From NCBI RefSeq assembly GCF_013410745.1, contig NZ_JACCFY010000001.1:992001-1056000 (forward strand): 64,000 nt of DNA, in the 5' to 3' direction. The stretch comes from Nesterenkonia xinjiangensis (lineage in GTDB: Bacteria > Actinomycetota > Actinomycetes > Actinomycetales > Micrococcaceae). The position numbers were made by a program, and so were the translations under genes. Shown here piece by piece: positions 42,686 through 52,097 of the stretch (positions are counted from its first letter, which is position 1; every line of letters starts with the position of its first letter). The notes below the pieces were generated by a model. It ran no database searches. It was given only the letters and a program-made list of their open reading frames with translations, and was not told the DNA's origin.

Positions 42686-43669
42686 ATGACCTGTTCGACC
42701 GCCTCCGCCTCGCCCGCACGACGGCGTCTTCCGACTCTGTTCGCGGTGGCGCCGCTCCTCGCTCTGACCGCCTGCGGCGACCAGGGAACCACCGCGGAGG
42801 GCGCTGGGGAGGAGCCGACCGCCGAGACGATCACCTTCGACTATGCGGAGTTCACCGGAGAGATCCCTGCCGAGCCCGAACGAGTCGTCGTCATCGAAGG
42901 CCGGGCAGATCTCGAGTTCGCCCTGACGGTGGGGTACCCCGTGGTCGCGTCGGGGTTCTTCTTCGGCCGTGAGGGCGCCCTGTTCGACGAGCTGGATGAG
43001 CTGATCACCGATGACCTCGAGACCTTCGAGTTCGCCGACAGCCACGAACCCGACTACGAGGTCATCGCCTCTGTGGAGCCCGATCTCATCGTGATGAGGC
43101 AGAACGCCTACACGGGGGACTTCTATGGGCTGGATCGCCTCGAGGAGATCGCTCCGGTCCTCGCCGTCGAGACCGGCGTCGCCGACTGGCAGGAGGTCCT
43201 TCGCGACCAGTCGGCCGCGCTCGGCCGGGAGGACGCCGCCGAGGAGGAGATCCGGAAGTACCACGACCTGGTCGAGGTGATCACCGACAGGTCGGGCGAG
43301 GTCTTGGCCGAGACGACCCTCGCCTGGGGAACAGCCCTCGATGACGCCGGGATATACGTGATCACCAACTCGCTGGGCAACGCCGTCGCCGAGGATCTCG
43401 GGATGGCCGTGCCCCACTACGACCCGGAGGACGAGGACGGCCACTACGAGGTCTCCGAGGAGAACCTCGACGTCGTCGCCGATGTGGACGCACTGGCCAT
43501 CTTCGCCTTCGACGAGCGCCCCGCCCTGGGCGATTCAGCCGCGTTCGGCCGGCTGCCCGCGGCCCAGGAGGACCGTGTGCAGTCCGTCGATCTGACCGTG
43601 AACCAGGGCCTCGCCCGTGCTGCACGCGCCATCGCGCTCGAACTCGAAGGAATGGTGAACGACTCATGA
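42686..43669 (+). CDS. Iron-siderophore ABC transporter substrate-binding lipoprotein
   Basis: The 327-residue protein has a lipoprotein signal ending in ALTAC (C30) and a FecB/TroA-like two-lobed domain (RVVVIEGRADLEFALTVGYP; VEPDLIVMRQNAYTGDFYGL). It delivers a ferric siderophore to the permease genes downstream. The ATG at 42686 has AAAGG 5 nt upstream and a standard-length signal; ATGs at 42671 and 42662 are alternatives. Its last bases overlap the next gene by ATGA. It is only distantly similar to the other binding protein at 40440. Confidence 0.88.
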   Translation: MTCSTASASPARRRLPTLFAVAPLLALTACGDQGTTAEGAGEEPTAETITFDYAEFTGEIPAEPERVVVIEGRADLEFALTVGYPVVASGFFFGREGALFDELDELITDDLETFEFADSHEPDYEVIASVEPDLIVMRQNAYTGDFYGLDRLEEIAPVLAVETGVADWQEVLRDQSAALGREDAAEEEIRKYHDLVEVITDRSGEVLAETTLAWGTALDDAGIYVITNSLGNAVAEDLGMAVPHYDPEDEDGHYEVSEENLDVVADVDALAIFAFDERPALGDSAAFGRLPAAQEDRVQSVDLTVNQGLARAARAIALELEGMVNDS

Positions 43670-44517
43670 GCAGACTCGCACGGCTTCTCCCTGCCCCTCA
43701 GCGGGCCGCTCCCCCTCCGCGCCGCGAGACCTACCGGGCCTTCGCGACCACTGTCCACGCGGTCCAGGACCTCTCCCCGCGGATGCGCCGAGTGACCCTC
43801 GCCGCCCCGCAGTTCACCGACTACCTCACCAGCCGGGCCGACGACTTCTTCGCCCTTCTCATCCCCGGCGCCGACGGGCTGGCGCTTCCGCCCGAAGGAC
43901 TGGTCGGCACGACCCCCCGCGGCCTCGTGACCGCCATCCCGGAGGCGCAGCGCCCGGAACTGCGGTGGTACACGATCCGCGACCATCGGCCCGACGCCGG
44001 GGAGATCGACGTCGACATCGTCCTGCACGGGTCCGACCCGGAGAGCGGACCCGGCAGCCGCTGGGCCTCCCGTGCGGAGCCCGGAGACACGGTGGGCTTC
44101 GCCGAGGGCAACGGCATCTACAATCCACCCGCGGCTGCGCACCACCAGCTGTTCTTCGCCGACATCACCGCGGTCCCCGCGCTGGCCGCGATCCTGGGAG
44201 CCCCGGAACCCAGCCCGGGCCAGCCGAGGCCCGGCCGCACCGCGATGGCGCACGTGGAGGTCCCCGAGGCCGAGGACATCATCGAGATCGACACCGACGT
44301 CGCCGTGCACTGGCACGTGCGGGGGAGCCGGAACCCCGGGTTCTCCATCCCGCAGATCCTCGACGGCGTCCCCCGTGGGCAGATCGACTACGCGTGGGTG
44401 TGTGCGGAGGCGGACCTGGTCAAGCAGACGCGTCGGCTCCTGGTCCGCGAGGGCGGAGTGTCCAAGGACATGATCACGTTCAGCGGCTATTGGCGCCGCG
44501 GGGCGGCCAGAAACTGA
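43666..44517 (+). CDS. Siderophore-interacting protein (ferric-siderophore reductase)
   Basis: The 283-residue SIP/ViuB-family flavoprotein has the FAD-binding RWYTIRDHR motif, the DIVLHG beta-strand and the GDTVGFAEGNGIYN loop, with a C-terminal NAD(P)H-binding lobe ending in KDMITFSGYWRRG. Such enzymes reduce the imported ferric siderophore in the cytoplasm to release Fe(II). The ATG overlaps the binding-protein stop (ATGA at 43666-43669), and the permease gene follows after 2 bp, so the whole locus is one operon. Confidence 0.92.
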   Translation: MSRLARLLPAPQRAAPPPRRETYRAFATTVHAVQDLSPRMRRVTLAAPQFTDYLTSRADDFFALLIPGADGLALPPEGLVGTTPRGLVTAIPEAQRPELRWYTIRDHRPDAGEIDVDIVLHGSDPESGPGSRWASRAEPGDTVGFAEGNGIYNPPAAAHHQLFFADITAVPALAAILGAPEPSPGQPRPGRTAMAHVEVPEAEDIIEIDTDVAVHWHVRGSRNPGFSIPQILDGVPRGQIDYAWVCAEADLVKQTRRLLVREGGVSKDMITFSGYWRRGAARN

Positions 44518-44519
44518 CC

Positions 44520-45653
44520 ATGTCCACGACCCGCACCTCGACGATCCCCCGCACCTCACCCTCACCGTCACCCTCAGCTCGCCGAGGAGCTGAGGCCTCC
44601 CCGAGCCTCTCTCCCCCGCAGTCTCCAGCGGCCCCCACACCCACGACCGCGTTCTCCGCCGTGCGACGCTCCGCTGCGCTGGTCGCCCTGGTCATCGCCC
44701 TGGCGGTCGCCGTCCTACTGAGCATCGCCGTCGGGTCGAAGGAGATCCCGCTGGGCACAGTGCTGGAGTCCTTCTGGTCCTTCGACCCCACCGTGGACGA
44801 GCACTTCATCATCCGCGAGATGCGTCTTCCCCGAGCCACCGCGGGAATCGCGGTCGGGGCCGCACTCGCCGTGGCCGGCGCCCTGATCCAGGCCCTGACG
44901 CGAAACCCGCTGGCCGATCCCGGAATCCTCGGGGTCAGCTCCGGAGCAGCCTTCTTCGTGGCCCTGAGCGTGGGGGTCTTCGGCGTCACCGCGGTGCTGG
45001 GCTATGTGTGGTTCGCGTTCGCCGGGGCGCTCGTCGTGACGGTGGCCGTCTACCTGATCGGCTCGGCGGGCGGAGGGACGCCGGACCCTCTGCGCCTCAC
45101 GCTCGCCGGCGTCGCCCTGGGTGCCGTGCTGGCGGGCATCACCACCGGCATGGTGCTGCTGAACCCCGTCGCGTTCGACCAGATGCGTCAGTGGAACGCC
45201 GGCACGATCGCCGGGCGCGGATACGACATCCTGCTGCCGGTGCTCCCGTTCCTGCTGATCGGGCTGCTGCTGGCCCTCTCCGTAGCCGCCCCGTTGAACT
45301 CAATCGCCCTGGGCGAAGATCTCGCCGCATCCCTCGGCACCCGCATCGGACTGGTCCGGGTGGCCGTCATCGCCGCCGTCACCCTGCTCGCCGGAGGTGC
45401 CACCGCCATCGCCGGTCCGATCCTCTTCGTGGGACTCATGGTCCCGCACATCGCCAGATGGATCACCGGCCCCGAACAGCGCTGGATCCTGGCCTTCAGC
45501 ATCGTGCTGGGGCCCCTGCTGCTCGTCGTCGCCGACACACTGGGGCGAGTCGTGATGCGACCCGGTGAGCTGCCGGTCGGCATCGTGACCGCGTTCGTCG
45601 GCGCACCGCTGCTGATCCTTCTGGCACGACGGCGAAAGGCCAGCCGCCTGTGA
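44520..45653 (+). CDS. FecCD-type siderophore ABC permease, first subunit
   Basis: The 377-residue membrane protein has a long S/P/T-rich cytoplasmic N-terminus (about 1-45) and then nine to ten helices with FecCD signatures: MRLPRATAGIAVGAALAVAG, ALTRNPLADPGILGVSSG, and the ATPase-contact loop AGPILFVGLMVPHIARW. It pairs with the second permease to move the ferric siderophore across the membrane. Its end overlaps the next start by GTGA. Confidence 0.92.
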   Translation: MSTTRTSTIPRTSPSPSPSARRGAEASPSLSPPQSPAAPTPTTAFSAVRRSAALVALVIALAVAVLLSIAVGSKEIPLGTVLESFWSFDPTVDEHFIIREMRLPRATAGIAVGAALAVAGALIQALTRNPLADPGILGVSSGAAFFVALSVGVFGVTAVLGYVWFAFAGALVVTVAVYLIGSAGGGTPDPLRLTLAGVALGAVLAGITTGMVLLNPVAFDQMRQWNAGTIAGRGYDILLPVLPFLLIGLLLALSVAAPLNSIALGEDLAASLGTRIGLVRVAVIAAVTLLAGGATAIAGPILFVGLMVPHIARWITGPEQRWILAFSIVLGPLLLVVADTLGRVVMRPGELPVGIVTAFVGAPLLILLARRRKASRL

Positions 45654-46714
45654 CGGCCGCTCCTGACACACGCACAGTGGACTTCGGTCGATCCCAGCAC
45701 GTCCTGCGCTGGGGCGGCATCTCGCTGCGCATCAGTTCACGGGCGGCTGTGGTCTGCGCGGTGCTGGTCGTGCTCTGCGCGATCGGGGCCGTAGCGGCCC
45801 TGGCCCTGGGCAGCTATGCGGTGAGCCTCCCCCAGCTGGTCGACGTCCTCCGGGGAGCCGACGACTCCTTCGCCCGCACGGTCGTCACCGAATGGCGCGC
45901 TCCACGAGCTCTGGCTGCGATCGTGTTCGGTGCGGCGCTGGGCATGTCGGGCGCGGTGTTCCAGGGACTGACGAACAACCCCCTGGCCAGCCCCGATGTC
46001 ATCGGCTTCGCCGCGGGATCCTACACCGGTGCCCTGCTCGTGATCATCGTCCTCGGCGGAGGGTACGCCTCCGTGGCCTCCGGGGCGCTGCTGGGCGGCC
46101 TCGCCACCGCGACGATGGTGTACCTGCTGGCCTACCGCGGCGGCATCACCGGTTTCCGACTCATCATCGTCGGCATCGGAGTCGCCGCGATGCTCGGCTC
46201 GGTCAACACGTGGTTGCTGCTGCGTGCCGATCTGGAGGTCGCGATGAGCGCCGCCACCTGGGGTGCGGGGTCCCTCAACGGCATCACCTGGGAGCAGACT
46301 GGCGTCGCCACCGGATTCATCCTGGTGCTGTTCGTCGGAACCTGCGCGCTGGGCTCCTCACTGCGGCAGATGCAGCTCGGCGATGACGCTGCCCGCGCGC
46401 TCGGGGTGCGTCTCGAGCCTTCTCGGCTCGGGCTCGTGCTGACCGGGGTGGCGCTGACTGCTGCGGTGACCGCGGCTGCGGGCCCCATCGCCTTCGTAGC
46501 CCTCGCCGCCCCGCAGATCGCTCGTCGCATCGCCCGCACGCCGGGCATCACTTTGGTTCCGGCGGCGTGCACCGGCGCCGCCCTGCTGCTGGCAGCCGAC
46601 GCGGTCGCCCAGCATGCGCTGCCCAGTCCGCTCCCGGTCGGAGTCGTCACCGTCGTCATCGGGGGCGGGTACCTGATCTGGTTGCTGATCCACGAGATGA
46701 GGAGACACGCATGA
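45650..46714 (+). CDS. FecCD-type siderophore ABC permease, second subunit
   Basis: The 354-residue permease carries EWRAPRALAAIVFGAALGMS, GLTNNPLASPDVIGFAAGS and the coupling loop AGPIAFVALAAPQIARRI. It is the partner of the preceding permease. GTG at 45650 overlaps the previous stop (GTGA), and its own stop overlaps the ATPase start (ATGA). Neither permease is fused to another domain. Confidence 0.92.
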   Translation: MTAAPDTRTVDFGRSQHVLRWGGISLRISSRAAVVCAVLVVLCAIGAVAALALGSYAVSLPQLVDVLRGADDSFARTVVTEWRAPRALAAIVFGAALGMSGAVFQGLTNNPLASPDVIGFAAGSYTGALLVIIVLGGGYASVASGALLGGLATATMVYLLAYRGGITGFRLIIVGIGVAAMLGSVNTWLLLRADLEVAMSAATWGAGSLNGITWEQTGVATGFILVLFVGTCALGSSLRQMQLGDDAARALGVRLEPSRLGLVLTGVALTAAVTAAAGPIAFVALAAPQIARRIARTPGITLVPAACTGAALLLAADAVAQHALPSPLPVGVVTVVIGGGYLIWLLIHEMRRHA

Positions 46715-47568
46715 ACGAGTCGCGGCTGCGCGCGGAGGCTGTGTCCATCGGATACGACGAGAGGACGATCTCTGAGGAACTGAGCGTCGAGATCCCACCG
46801 GACTCCTTCACCGTCATCATCGGGCCCAATGCCTGTGGGAAGTCCACCCTGCTGAGGGCGCTCTCACGGCTGCTGAAGACATCGGCCGGAGATGTCCTCC
46901 TCGATGGGAAGGACATCTCTGCGTACCGGACCAAAGAGGTCAGCAGGAGACTCGGGCTGCTTCCGCAGTCCTCACTGGCTCCAGATGGGATCAGTGTCGC
47001 CGACCTGGTGGCCCGTGGCCGGGCACCTCACCAGGGAATGCTGCGGCAGTGGTCCGCTCAGGACGAACGGGCCGTGGCAGACGCGCTGGCCGCCACGGGC
47101 ACCACTGAGCTCTCGCCACGTCTGGTGGACGAGCTGTCCGGGGGTCAGCGGCAACGAGTCTGGGTGGCGCTCGCCCTGGCTCAGGAGACGCCCTTGCTGC
47201 TGCTCGACGAACCCACCACCTTCCTCGACATCGCGCACCAGATCGATCTGATGGAGCTGTTCACCGATCTGCATCTGCAGGGGCGGACGCTCGTCGCGGT
47301 GCTGCACGATCTCAACCAGGCGGCGCGGTATGCGACACATCTGATCGCGATGAAGGACGGGCAGGTCGTGGCCACCGGGGAACCCGCAGCGGTCATGACC
47401 GAAGCTCTCGTCGAGGAAGTCTTCGGGCTCCGCTGCCGGGTCCTGCCCGACCCCGTCGCCGGCACCCCGCAGGTGGTGCCGCTGGGGCGGGACCGTCAAC
47501 GTCGACCCACAGAGGCTCCTGCCCCGATTCCGGATCCCGTGCCGTCACTGACCACCACGCTCGCCTGA
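46711..47568 (+). CDS. FecE-type siderophore ABC transporter ATPase
   Basis: The 285-residue ATPase has Walker A as GPNACGKSTLL (Ala/Cys instead of the more common Gly), the Q-loop near LLPQSSLAPDG, signature VDELSGGQRQRVW, Walker B LLLLDEPTTFLD and the switch histidine in AVLHDLNQAARY. It powers the two permeases. The start at 46711 is set by the ATGA overlap and GAGGAG about 7 nt upstream. A proline-rich tail of about 40 residues follows the ATPase domain. Confidence 0.93.
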   Translation: MNESRLRAEAVSIGYDERTISEELSVEIPPDSFTVIIGPNACGKSTLLRALSRLLKTSAGDVLLDGKDISAYRTKEVSRRLGLLPQSSLAPDGISVADLVARGRAPHQGMLRQWSAQDERAVADALAATGTTELSPRLVDELSGGQRQRVWVALALAQETPLLLLDEPTTFLDIAHQIDLMELFTDLHLQGRTLVAVLHDLNQAARYATHLIAMKDGQVVATGEPAAVMTEALVEEVFGLRCRVLPDPVAGTPQVVPLGRDRQRRPTEAPAPIPDPVPSLTTTLA

Positions 47569-47614
47569 TCCTGAAGAGTCCTCCATGCTCGACCTGCCCT
47601 CCCGCCGCGCCTGC

Positions 47615-48742
47615 TCAGTCCAGCAGACCGTGGGCCTTCAGCTTGGCGACGATGTCCTTGCCGTCGGGGCCGTAGATCCACGGGATGCTGCGCCCCTCGA
47701 CCTCCTGGAAGCCGGTCGGGGGGCGGGCGCCGTCGCCGGAGCCGAGCAGGAACTCACTGTCCGGGTCATTGGCACGGCCACCGGCCAACAGCGCCTCGGA
47801 GTAGGTCAGCTGGCGGATGATGACCGCGGTGACGGCCTGCGGATGCCGCCGGGCGAAGTCTGCGTAGATGGCCGGGTCATGCTGGCCGTCGTCGCCGATC
47901 AGCACCCAGGACATCTCCGGGAAGTCCTGGGCGAGGCGCTCGAGCTGCTCCTCTTTGTGCTGCCGGCCGGAACGGAACCAGAGCTCCTGGGTGGGGCCCC
48001 AGTCGGTGAGCAGCAGCGGGCCGTGCGGATAGAGGTTGCGGGTCAGGAATCGGGTGAGCGTCTGCGCCACATTCCACGCACCCGTGGAGATATAGATGAC
48101 CGGCGCGCCCGGATAGCGGTGCAGCAGCCGCTCCATCATCACCGCCATGCCGGGGGTGGGTGTGCGGGCATGTTCGTCGAGCACGAAGGAGTTCCAGGCG
48201 GCCAGCACCGGGCGAGGCAGCTTGGTGACCACCACGGTGTCGTCGATGTCGCAGACCACGCCCGTGTGCGTCCCTTCGGCGATGATCTGCACCTCCGCAC
48301 GGGTGGCCTGCGCCCCGAGCGCGCGCAGGGTGATCTGCTGCCAGCCGGGCTCGAGGTCAGTCTCAATGACGGTGTCGACCAGACCGCCGCGGTCAGCGAC
48401 GACGTCGACGGTGCGGTTCCCCACTGTGATGCTGACCTCGGCGAAGGGCACCGGGGCGGAGACGAAGTTGCGCCATCCGCGCACCCCGTCGGCGATCACC
48501 CTGGCCACGCGGCGGCCGTTCTCGAAGTGGGAGTCCGGCGCCATGACGATCCGGGAGAAGACCCTCACCCAGCGCTGGGTTCCGTAGCCGGTGAGCGAGA
48601 GCACCGTGACGTGCTGGCGGCGACGGCGAGCCAGGTCGAGGCGGAAGCGGTGCCACCTGTCCTCGACCTTCATCGCCGTGTTTCGGTCCGGGTCGGAGTA
48701 CTGCCGGCGCACGGATTCGTCGTTCTGGGCCACCTCGGTCAC
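47615..48742 (-). CDS. App1/DUF2183 family phosphatase
   Basis: The 375-residue protein has an N-terminal beta-sandwich-like part and the App1 catalytic domain, a HAD-type phosphatase with the nucleophile motif GVVCDIDDTVVVTKLP. Further HAD elements are APVIYISTGAW and SWVLIGDDGQHDP. Yeast App1 is a phosphatidate phosphatase; the bacterial substrate is unknown. The GTG at 48742 has CAGGAT (complement of 48749-48754) ending 6 nt upstream, so it is probably leaderless. It ends 46 bp from the stop of the siderophore ATPase gene. Confidence 0.85.
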   Translation of the reverse strand: MTEVAQNDESVRRQYSDPDRNTAMKVEDRWHRFRLDLARRRRQHVTVLSLTGYGTQRWVRVFSRIVMAPDSHFENGRRVARVIADGVRGWRNFVSAPVPFAEVSITVGNRTVDVVADRGGLVDTVIETDLEPGWQQITLRALGAQATRAEVQIIAEGTHTGVVCDIDDTVVVTKLPRPVLAAWNSFVLDEHARTPTPGMAVMMERLLHRYPGAPVIYISTGAWNVAQTLTRFLTRNLYPHGPLLLTDWGPTQELWFRSGRQHKEEQLERLAQDFPEMSWVLIGDDGQHDPAIYADFARRHPQAVTAVIIRQLTYSEALLAGGRANDPDSEFLLGSGDGARPPTGFQEVEGRSIPWIYGPDGKDIVAKLKAHGLLD

Positions 48743-48848
48743 AGCACCATCCTGCCATGGTCGGGGCAGTCACAAGGGCGGGCAGCGGTGCACATCTGCG
48801 CTGGGCGAACCCGACTCACCCTCGCTGAAGCGCTCTGTCCCGGGACGA

Positions 48849-48892
48849 CGCCCGGCGCACCGCGGGGTGCAGGACCCCGCACACGCCGGGCG
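48849..48892. terminator. Two-tier hairpin after the DHA2 exporter gene
   Basis: CGCCCGGCG (48849-48857) pairs with CGCCGGGCG (48884-48892). Inside, GCGGGGT (48862-48868) pairs with ACCCCGC (48874-48880) around a 5-nt loop. It lies 17 bp beyond the stop of the exporter gene (48909, minus strand), where a terminator is expected. No T-run follows. Confidence 0.7.
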
Positions 48893-48908
48893 GAGCCTCC
48901 CTGCGGTC

Positions 48909-50396
48909 TCAGATCGTCGTCCGCAGCGGAGTCTCGCGGATGAGCAGGTTGGCCACGATCGCGGGCAGGGTCATGCAGGCAGCCACCAGGAACATGACCC
49001 CGGAACCGTCGGCGAACTCCGGAGACGGCGCCCCTGAGACACCATTGAGCTGACTGACCGAGACTCCGGCCACCTGCAGCGCCATCACCGAGCCCAGGAC
49101 GGCGGTGCCCGCGGCCCCTCCGAAGACCCGGAAGAACGCGACCAGCGCACTGGCCTGCCCCACCCGGGTGACGGCGACCGTGTTCTGCACCGCGAGCATC
49201 AGATTCTGCATCTGGGCGCCGAAGCCCAGTCCGACGAAGAAGATGACGCCCATGACCACGCGCAGGTCCGTGTGTGAGTCCACCGTGGACAGGGCGAACA
49301 TCGCTGCCGAGAGCAGCATCGAGCCGATCACCAGATAGATCTTCCAGCGTCCATAGCGGGTGATCAGCCGCCCGGTGGTCAGCGAACCGATGAGGTTGCC
49401 CACCACCAGGGGCAGGATCATCATGCCGGACTCGGTGGGGCTCAGCCCGCGGCCGATCTGGAAGTACTGCCCCAGGAAGGCCGGCATCCCGAACAGGCAG
49501 ACCGCGATCGAGGACGAGGAGATCACCGCCAGCAGGGTGGTGCGGCTGATCAGCATGCGGAGGGCGACCACCGGTTCGCTGCTCCGGCGCTCCACCAGCA
49601 CGAAGACCGCCAGCAGGACCACGGCGGCGGCGAGGATCAGCCCGGACTCCCAGGACACCCAGGCGAAGAACTCCGGCGTGCCGGCGAAGGAGAGCCACAT
49701 CAGCAGCAGCGAGGAGACGGCGACCAGCAGCAGCGCCCCGGCATAGTCCATACGGACCTTCCGCCGCACGTGTGGCAGGTGCAGGGTGCGGTGGACCAGC
49801 ACCAGGGCGACGAGGGAGAGCGGCACACCGACGAAGAAGCACCATCTCCACCCCAGCGTGTCCACGGTGAGACCCCCGATGAGCGGGCCTGCGGCCGTGG
49901 CGGTGGTGAGGATCGCGCCGATGTAGCCCGCATAGCGGCCACGCTCCCGGGGGGAGACGATCGAGGCCATGATCGCCATGGCCAGGGCGCCGAGCCCGCC
50001 GAGACCCACACCCTGCACGAAGCGGGCCGCGATGAGCATCTCCATGGAGACGGCGAAGCCCGCCGCCAGCGAGCTCAGGAAGAAGATGATGTTGCTCAGC
50101 TGGAAGAGCCTCTTCTTGGACACCATGTCCGCGAGCTTGCCCCACACCGGAGTGGACGAGGCATTGGCCAGCAGCGTGGCGGCGACCACCCAGCTGTACT
50201 GGATCTGCGTGCCGTCGAGCTCCCCGACGATGACCGGCAGGGCGGTGACCACGATGTTCATCGCCAGCATGGCGGCGAAGAACACCGTGAGGATGCCGGC
50301 GATCGCCCAGCCGACGTCGCGCCGGGTCATGCCCTCTGGCGTGGACTGCGGCGGACGGCGGGTACGAGAAGACACGCGTCTTAGTTGCATTATCAA
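48909..50396 (-). CDS. DHA2-family MFS drug exporter (14 helices)
   Basis: The 495-residue protein has about 14 helices and the DHA2 marks: a SWVVAATLLANASSTPVWGK motif after helix 2, GALAMAIMASIVSPRERGR (motif A/C region) and the antiporter-type GPLIGGLTVDTLGWRWCFFV. Such proteins expel lipophilic or cationic compounds by proton antiport. The ATG at 50396 is followed by another two codons later (50390). The nearby TetR gene (51468) points the other way and is separated by the inositol-phosphatase gene, so regulation by it is not assured. Confidence 0.88.
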   Translation of the reverse strand: MIMQLRRVSSRTRRPPQSTPEGMTRRDVGWAIAGILTVFFAAMLAMNIVVTALPVIVGELDGTQIQYSWVVAATLLANASSTPVWGKLADMVSKKRLFQLSNIIFFLSSLAAGFAVSMEMLIAARFVQGVGLGGLGALAMAIMASIVSPRERGRYAGYIGAILTTATAAGPLIGGLTVDTLGWRWCFFVGVPLSLVALVLVHRTLHLPHVRRKVRMDYAGALLLVAVSSLLLMWLSFAGTPEFFAWVSWESGLILAAAVVLLAVFVLVERRSSEPVVALRMLISRTTLLAVISSSSIAVCLFGMPAFLGQYFQIGRGLSPTESGMMILPLVVGNLIGSLTTGRLITRYGRWKIYLVIGSMLLSAAMFALSTVDSHTDLRVVMGVIFFVGLGFGAQMQNLMLAVQNTVAVTRVGQASALVAFFRVFGGAAGTAVLGSVMALQVAGVSVSQLNGVSGAPSPEFADGSGVMFLVAACMTLPAIVANLLIRETPLRTTI

Positions 50397-50505
50397 ACGA
50401 TCTTAGGGGCAGAATCCCGGATCCGCCAACGAGAGCGGCCCGGCACCTGCGCTCCGACGGGCGCACCGGGCAGACGCGGCCGCGACTGCCGTCTAGTCTG
50501 GAACG

Positions 50506-51396
50506 GTGACCGACACCCGCGCCGCCCGTCCTGCCAACCGGCCTGCCTCCGCCCCGTCGCTGCCCTCCCCTGCGCAGCTGCGCAGGATCGCCTGTCAGGC
50601 CGCCGACGACGTCGGCCCTGCCCTGGCCGCGGCGTTCCGCACCGCAGTGGAGACCGAGGAGAAGACCAGCGCCCATGACCTGGTGACCTGGTATGACTCC
50701 GCCACGGAGGAGCGACTCGTGGAGCTGCTGACCGCCGCCGTGCCGGACTCGCGCATCACCGGCGAGGAGGGCGGGGCGCAGGGAGCCGGAGCGGTGGAGT
50801 GGATCGTGGACCCGATCGACGGAACCTCCAACTTCGCCCACGGGTTCGCCATGTTCTCCGTCTCTATCGCCGCAGCAGTCGACGGCGAGGTGGTCGCCGG
50901 GGTGGTCCACGACCCGAGCAACGGCCTCACGTTCTCCGCCGACGACGCCGACGCCTGGCTGCGCCAGGCCGGCGGCGAGCGCGCCCTGACCGGGCGGGCA
51001 GTACGTCACACCGCCGGGGAGCAGCAGCTGAACCTGGTGACCAGCTACCCTTCGGCAGAGGCGCTGCAGATCGATGGGGCCGCCGCGCTGGAGACCTTCG
51101 GGGAGGCGATCAGCACCTTCTCCACGGTGCGTCGTCTGGTGTCCGGGGCGCTGGAACTGTGCCACGCGGCCGCCGGCTGGGCCGACGTCGTCTTCGGCGT
51201 GGACACCAGCCCCTGGGATGTCGCCGCCGGCATGCTGATCCTCCGCCGGGCAGGCGGGACCTATGAAGGGCTCGGCGCCGGGGCTGACACCCGGGGCGAT
51301 CACCTGGCACCGCACTATCTGGCCTTCGCGCCGGGTGTGGACTCCCCCACGGCGCGGCGACTGGTGAAGGGGATCGCCGAACGCCGCGCAGGCTGA
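50506..51396 (+). CDS. Inositol monophosphatase family protein
   Basis: The 296-residue Mg-dependent phosphatase has the metal ligands ITGEEGG (about 83-89), WIVDPIDGTSNFAHG (about 100-114) and the C-terminal SPWDVAAGMLILRRAGG. Family members hydrolyse inositol phosphate, histidinol phosphate, fructose-1,6-bisphosphate or PAP; the substrate is not clear here. TAGTCT (50494-50499) ends 6 nt before the GTG, a typical leaderless start for this genome. Confidence 0.9.
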   Translation: MTDTRAARPANRPASAPSLPSPAQLRRIACQAADDVGPALAAAFRTAVETEEKTSAHDLVTWYDSATEERLVELLTAAVPDSRITGEEGGAQGAGAVEWIVDPIDGTSNFAHGFAMFSVSIAAAVDGEVVAGVVHDPSNGLTFSADDADAWLRQAGGERALTGRAVRHTAGEQQLNLVTSYPSAEALQIDGAAALETFGEAISTFSTVRRLVSGALELCHAAAGWADVVFGVDTSPWDVAAGMLILRRAGGTYEGLGAGADTRGDHLAPHYLAFAPGVDSPTARRLVKGIAERRAG

Positions 51397-51467
51397 GGCA
51401 GAGCCCGCCACCACCTCGGACACCACTTCACCGAACCCGTCCGCGGATGCTGTGGCACGATGTCGTC

Positions 51468-52076
51468 ATGCCGAAAAAGGTCGACCATCACCAGCGCCGA
51501 GAACTCATAGCGGCGGCCGTGATGCGCGTGGTGGCCCATCATGGCCTCGGGGCCGCGAGCCTACGGACTGTCGCCGCCGAGGCCGGCGTCACCGGCGGGA
51601 TGGTCCAACACTACTTTCCCAACATGGAGGCGATGCTGGACTTCGCCATGCAGTCCGCCCGCGCTCGGTACGGCGAGCGGATGGAGCATGCTCTGGCGGC
51701 CCTCGGCGATAATCCGGAGCCCACCGCCGTCCTGGAGGCCGCCCTCATCGCGCTGCTGCCCCGCTCGAAGGAGGAGCGGGCAGACGGGCGAGTGGCACTG
51801 GCTTTCATGTCCCATGCCTCCACGAAAGCCTCGGCCACCAGGCAGCTGCGGGAAGACAATGAGGGGATGCGTGCACTGTTGGCCGACCACATACGGACCG
51901 CACGCGGCGGCTCAGCGGCATCTCTGGCAGACCCGCCCGACCAGGACGCTTCGCGAGCAGCCGCTGCACTGATGGCACTCACCGACGGCCTGGGGGTCCA
52001 CATACTCAGCGCCGAGCTTGACGCTGAGGACGCGGTGGGAATTCTGAGACACCACATCGCACTGGTCCTTGCCTGA
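51468..52076 (+). CDS. TetR-family transcriptional regulator
   Basis: The 202-residue protein has the N-terminal TetR helix-turn-helix (RRELIAAAVMRVVAHHGLGA, then RTVAAEAGVTGGMVQHYFPN) and a helical ligand domain with BetI-like features. It lies 104 bp upstream of the SnoaL-like gene, whose promoter is full of palindromes, so it probably represses that gene. The ATG at 51468 has CACGAT (51456-51461) ending 6 nt upstream; an in-frame ATG at 51447 would precede the -10. Confidence 0.88.
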   Translation: MPKKVDHHQRRELIAAAVMRVVAHHGLGAASLRTVAAEAGVTGGMVQHYFPNMEAMLDFAMQSARARYGERMEHALAALGDNPEPTAVLEAALIALLPRSKEERADGRVALAFMSHASTKASATRQLREDNEGMRALLADHIRTARGGSAASLADPPDQDASRAAAALMALTDGLGVHILSAELDAEDAVGILRHHIALVLA

Positions 52077-52097
52077 GCCCACTCCGCTCCGACTCTT

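Noticed and set aside
48739-51426. An 895-codon minus-strand open frame
   Set aside because: It covers, in another frame, the DHA2 exporter and the inositol-phosphatase gene on the opposite strand. The sequence has no hydrophobic pattern or motif of its own.
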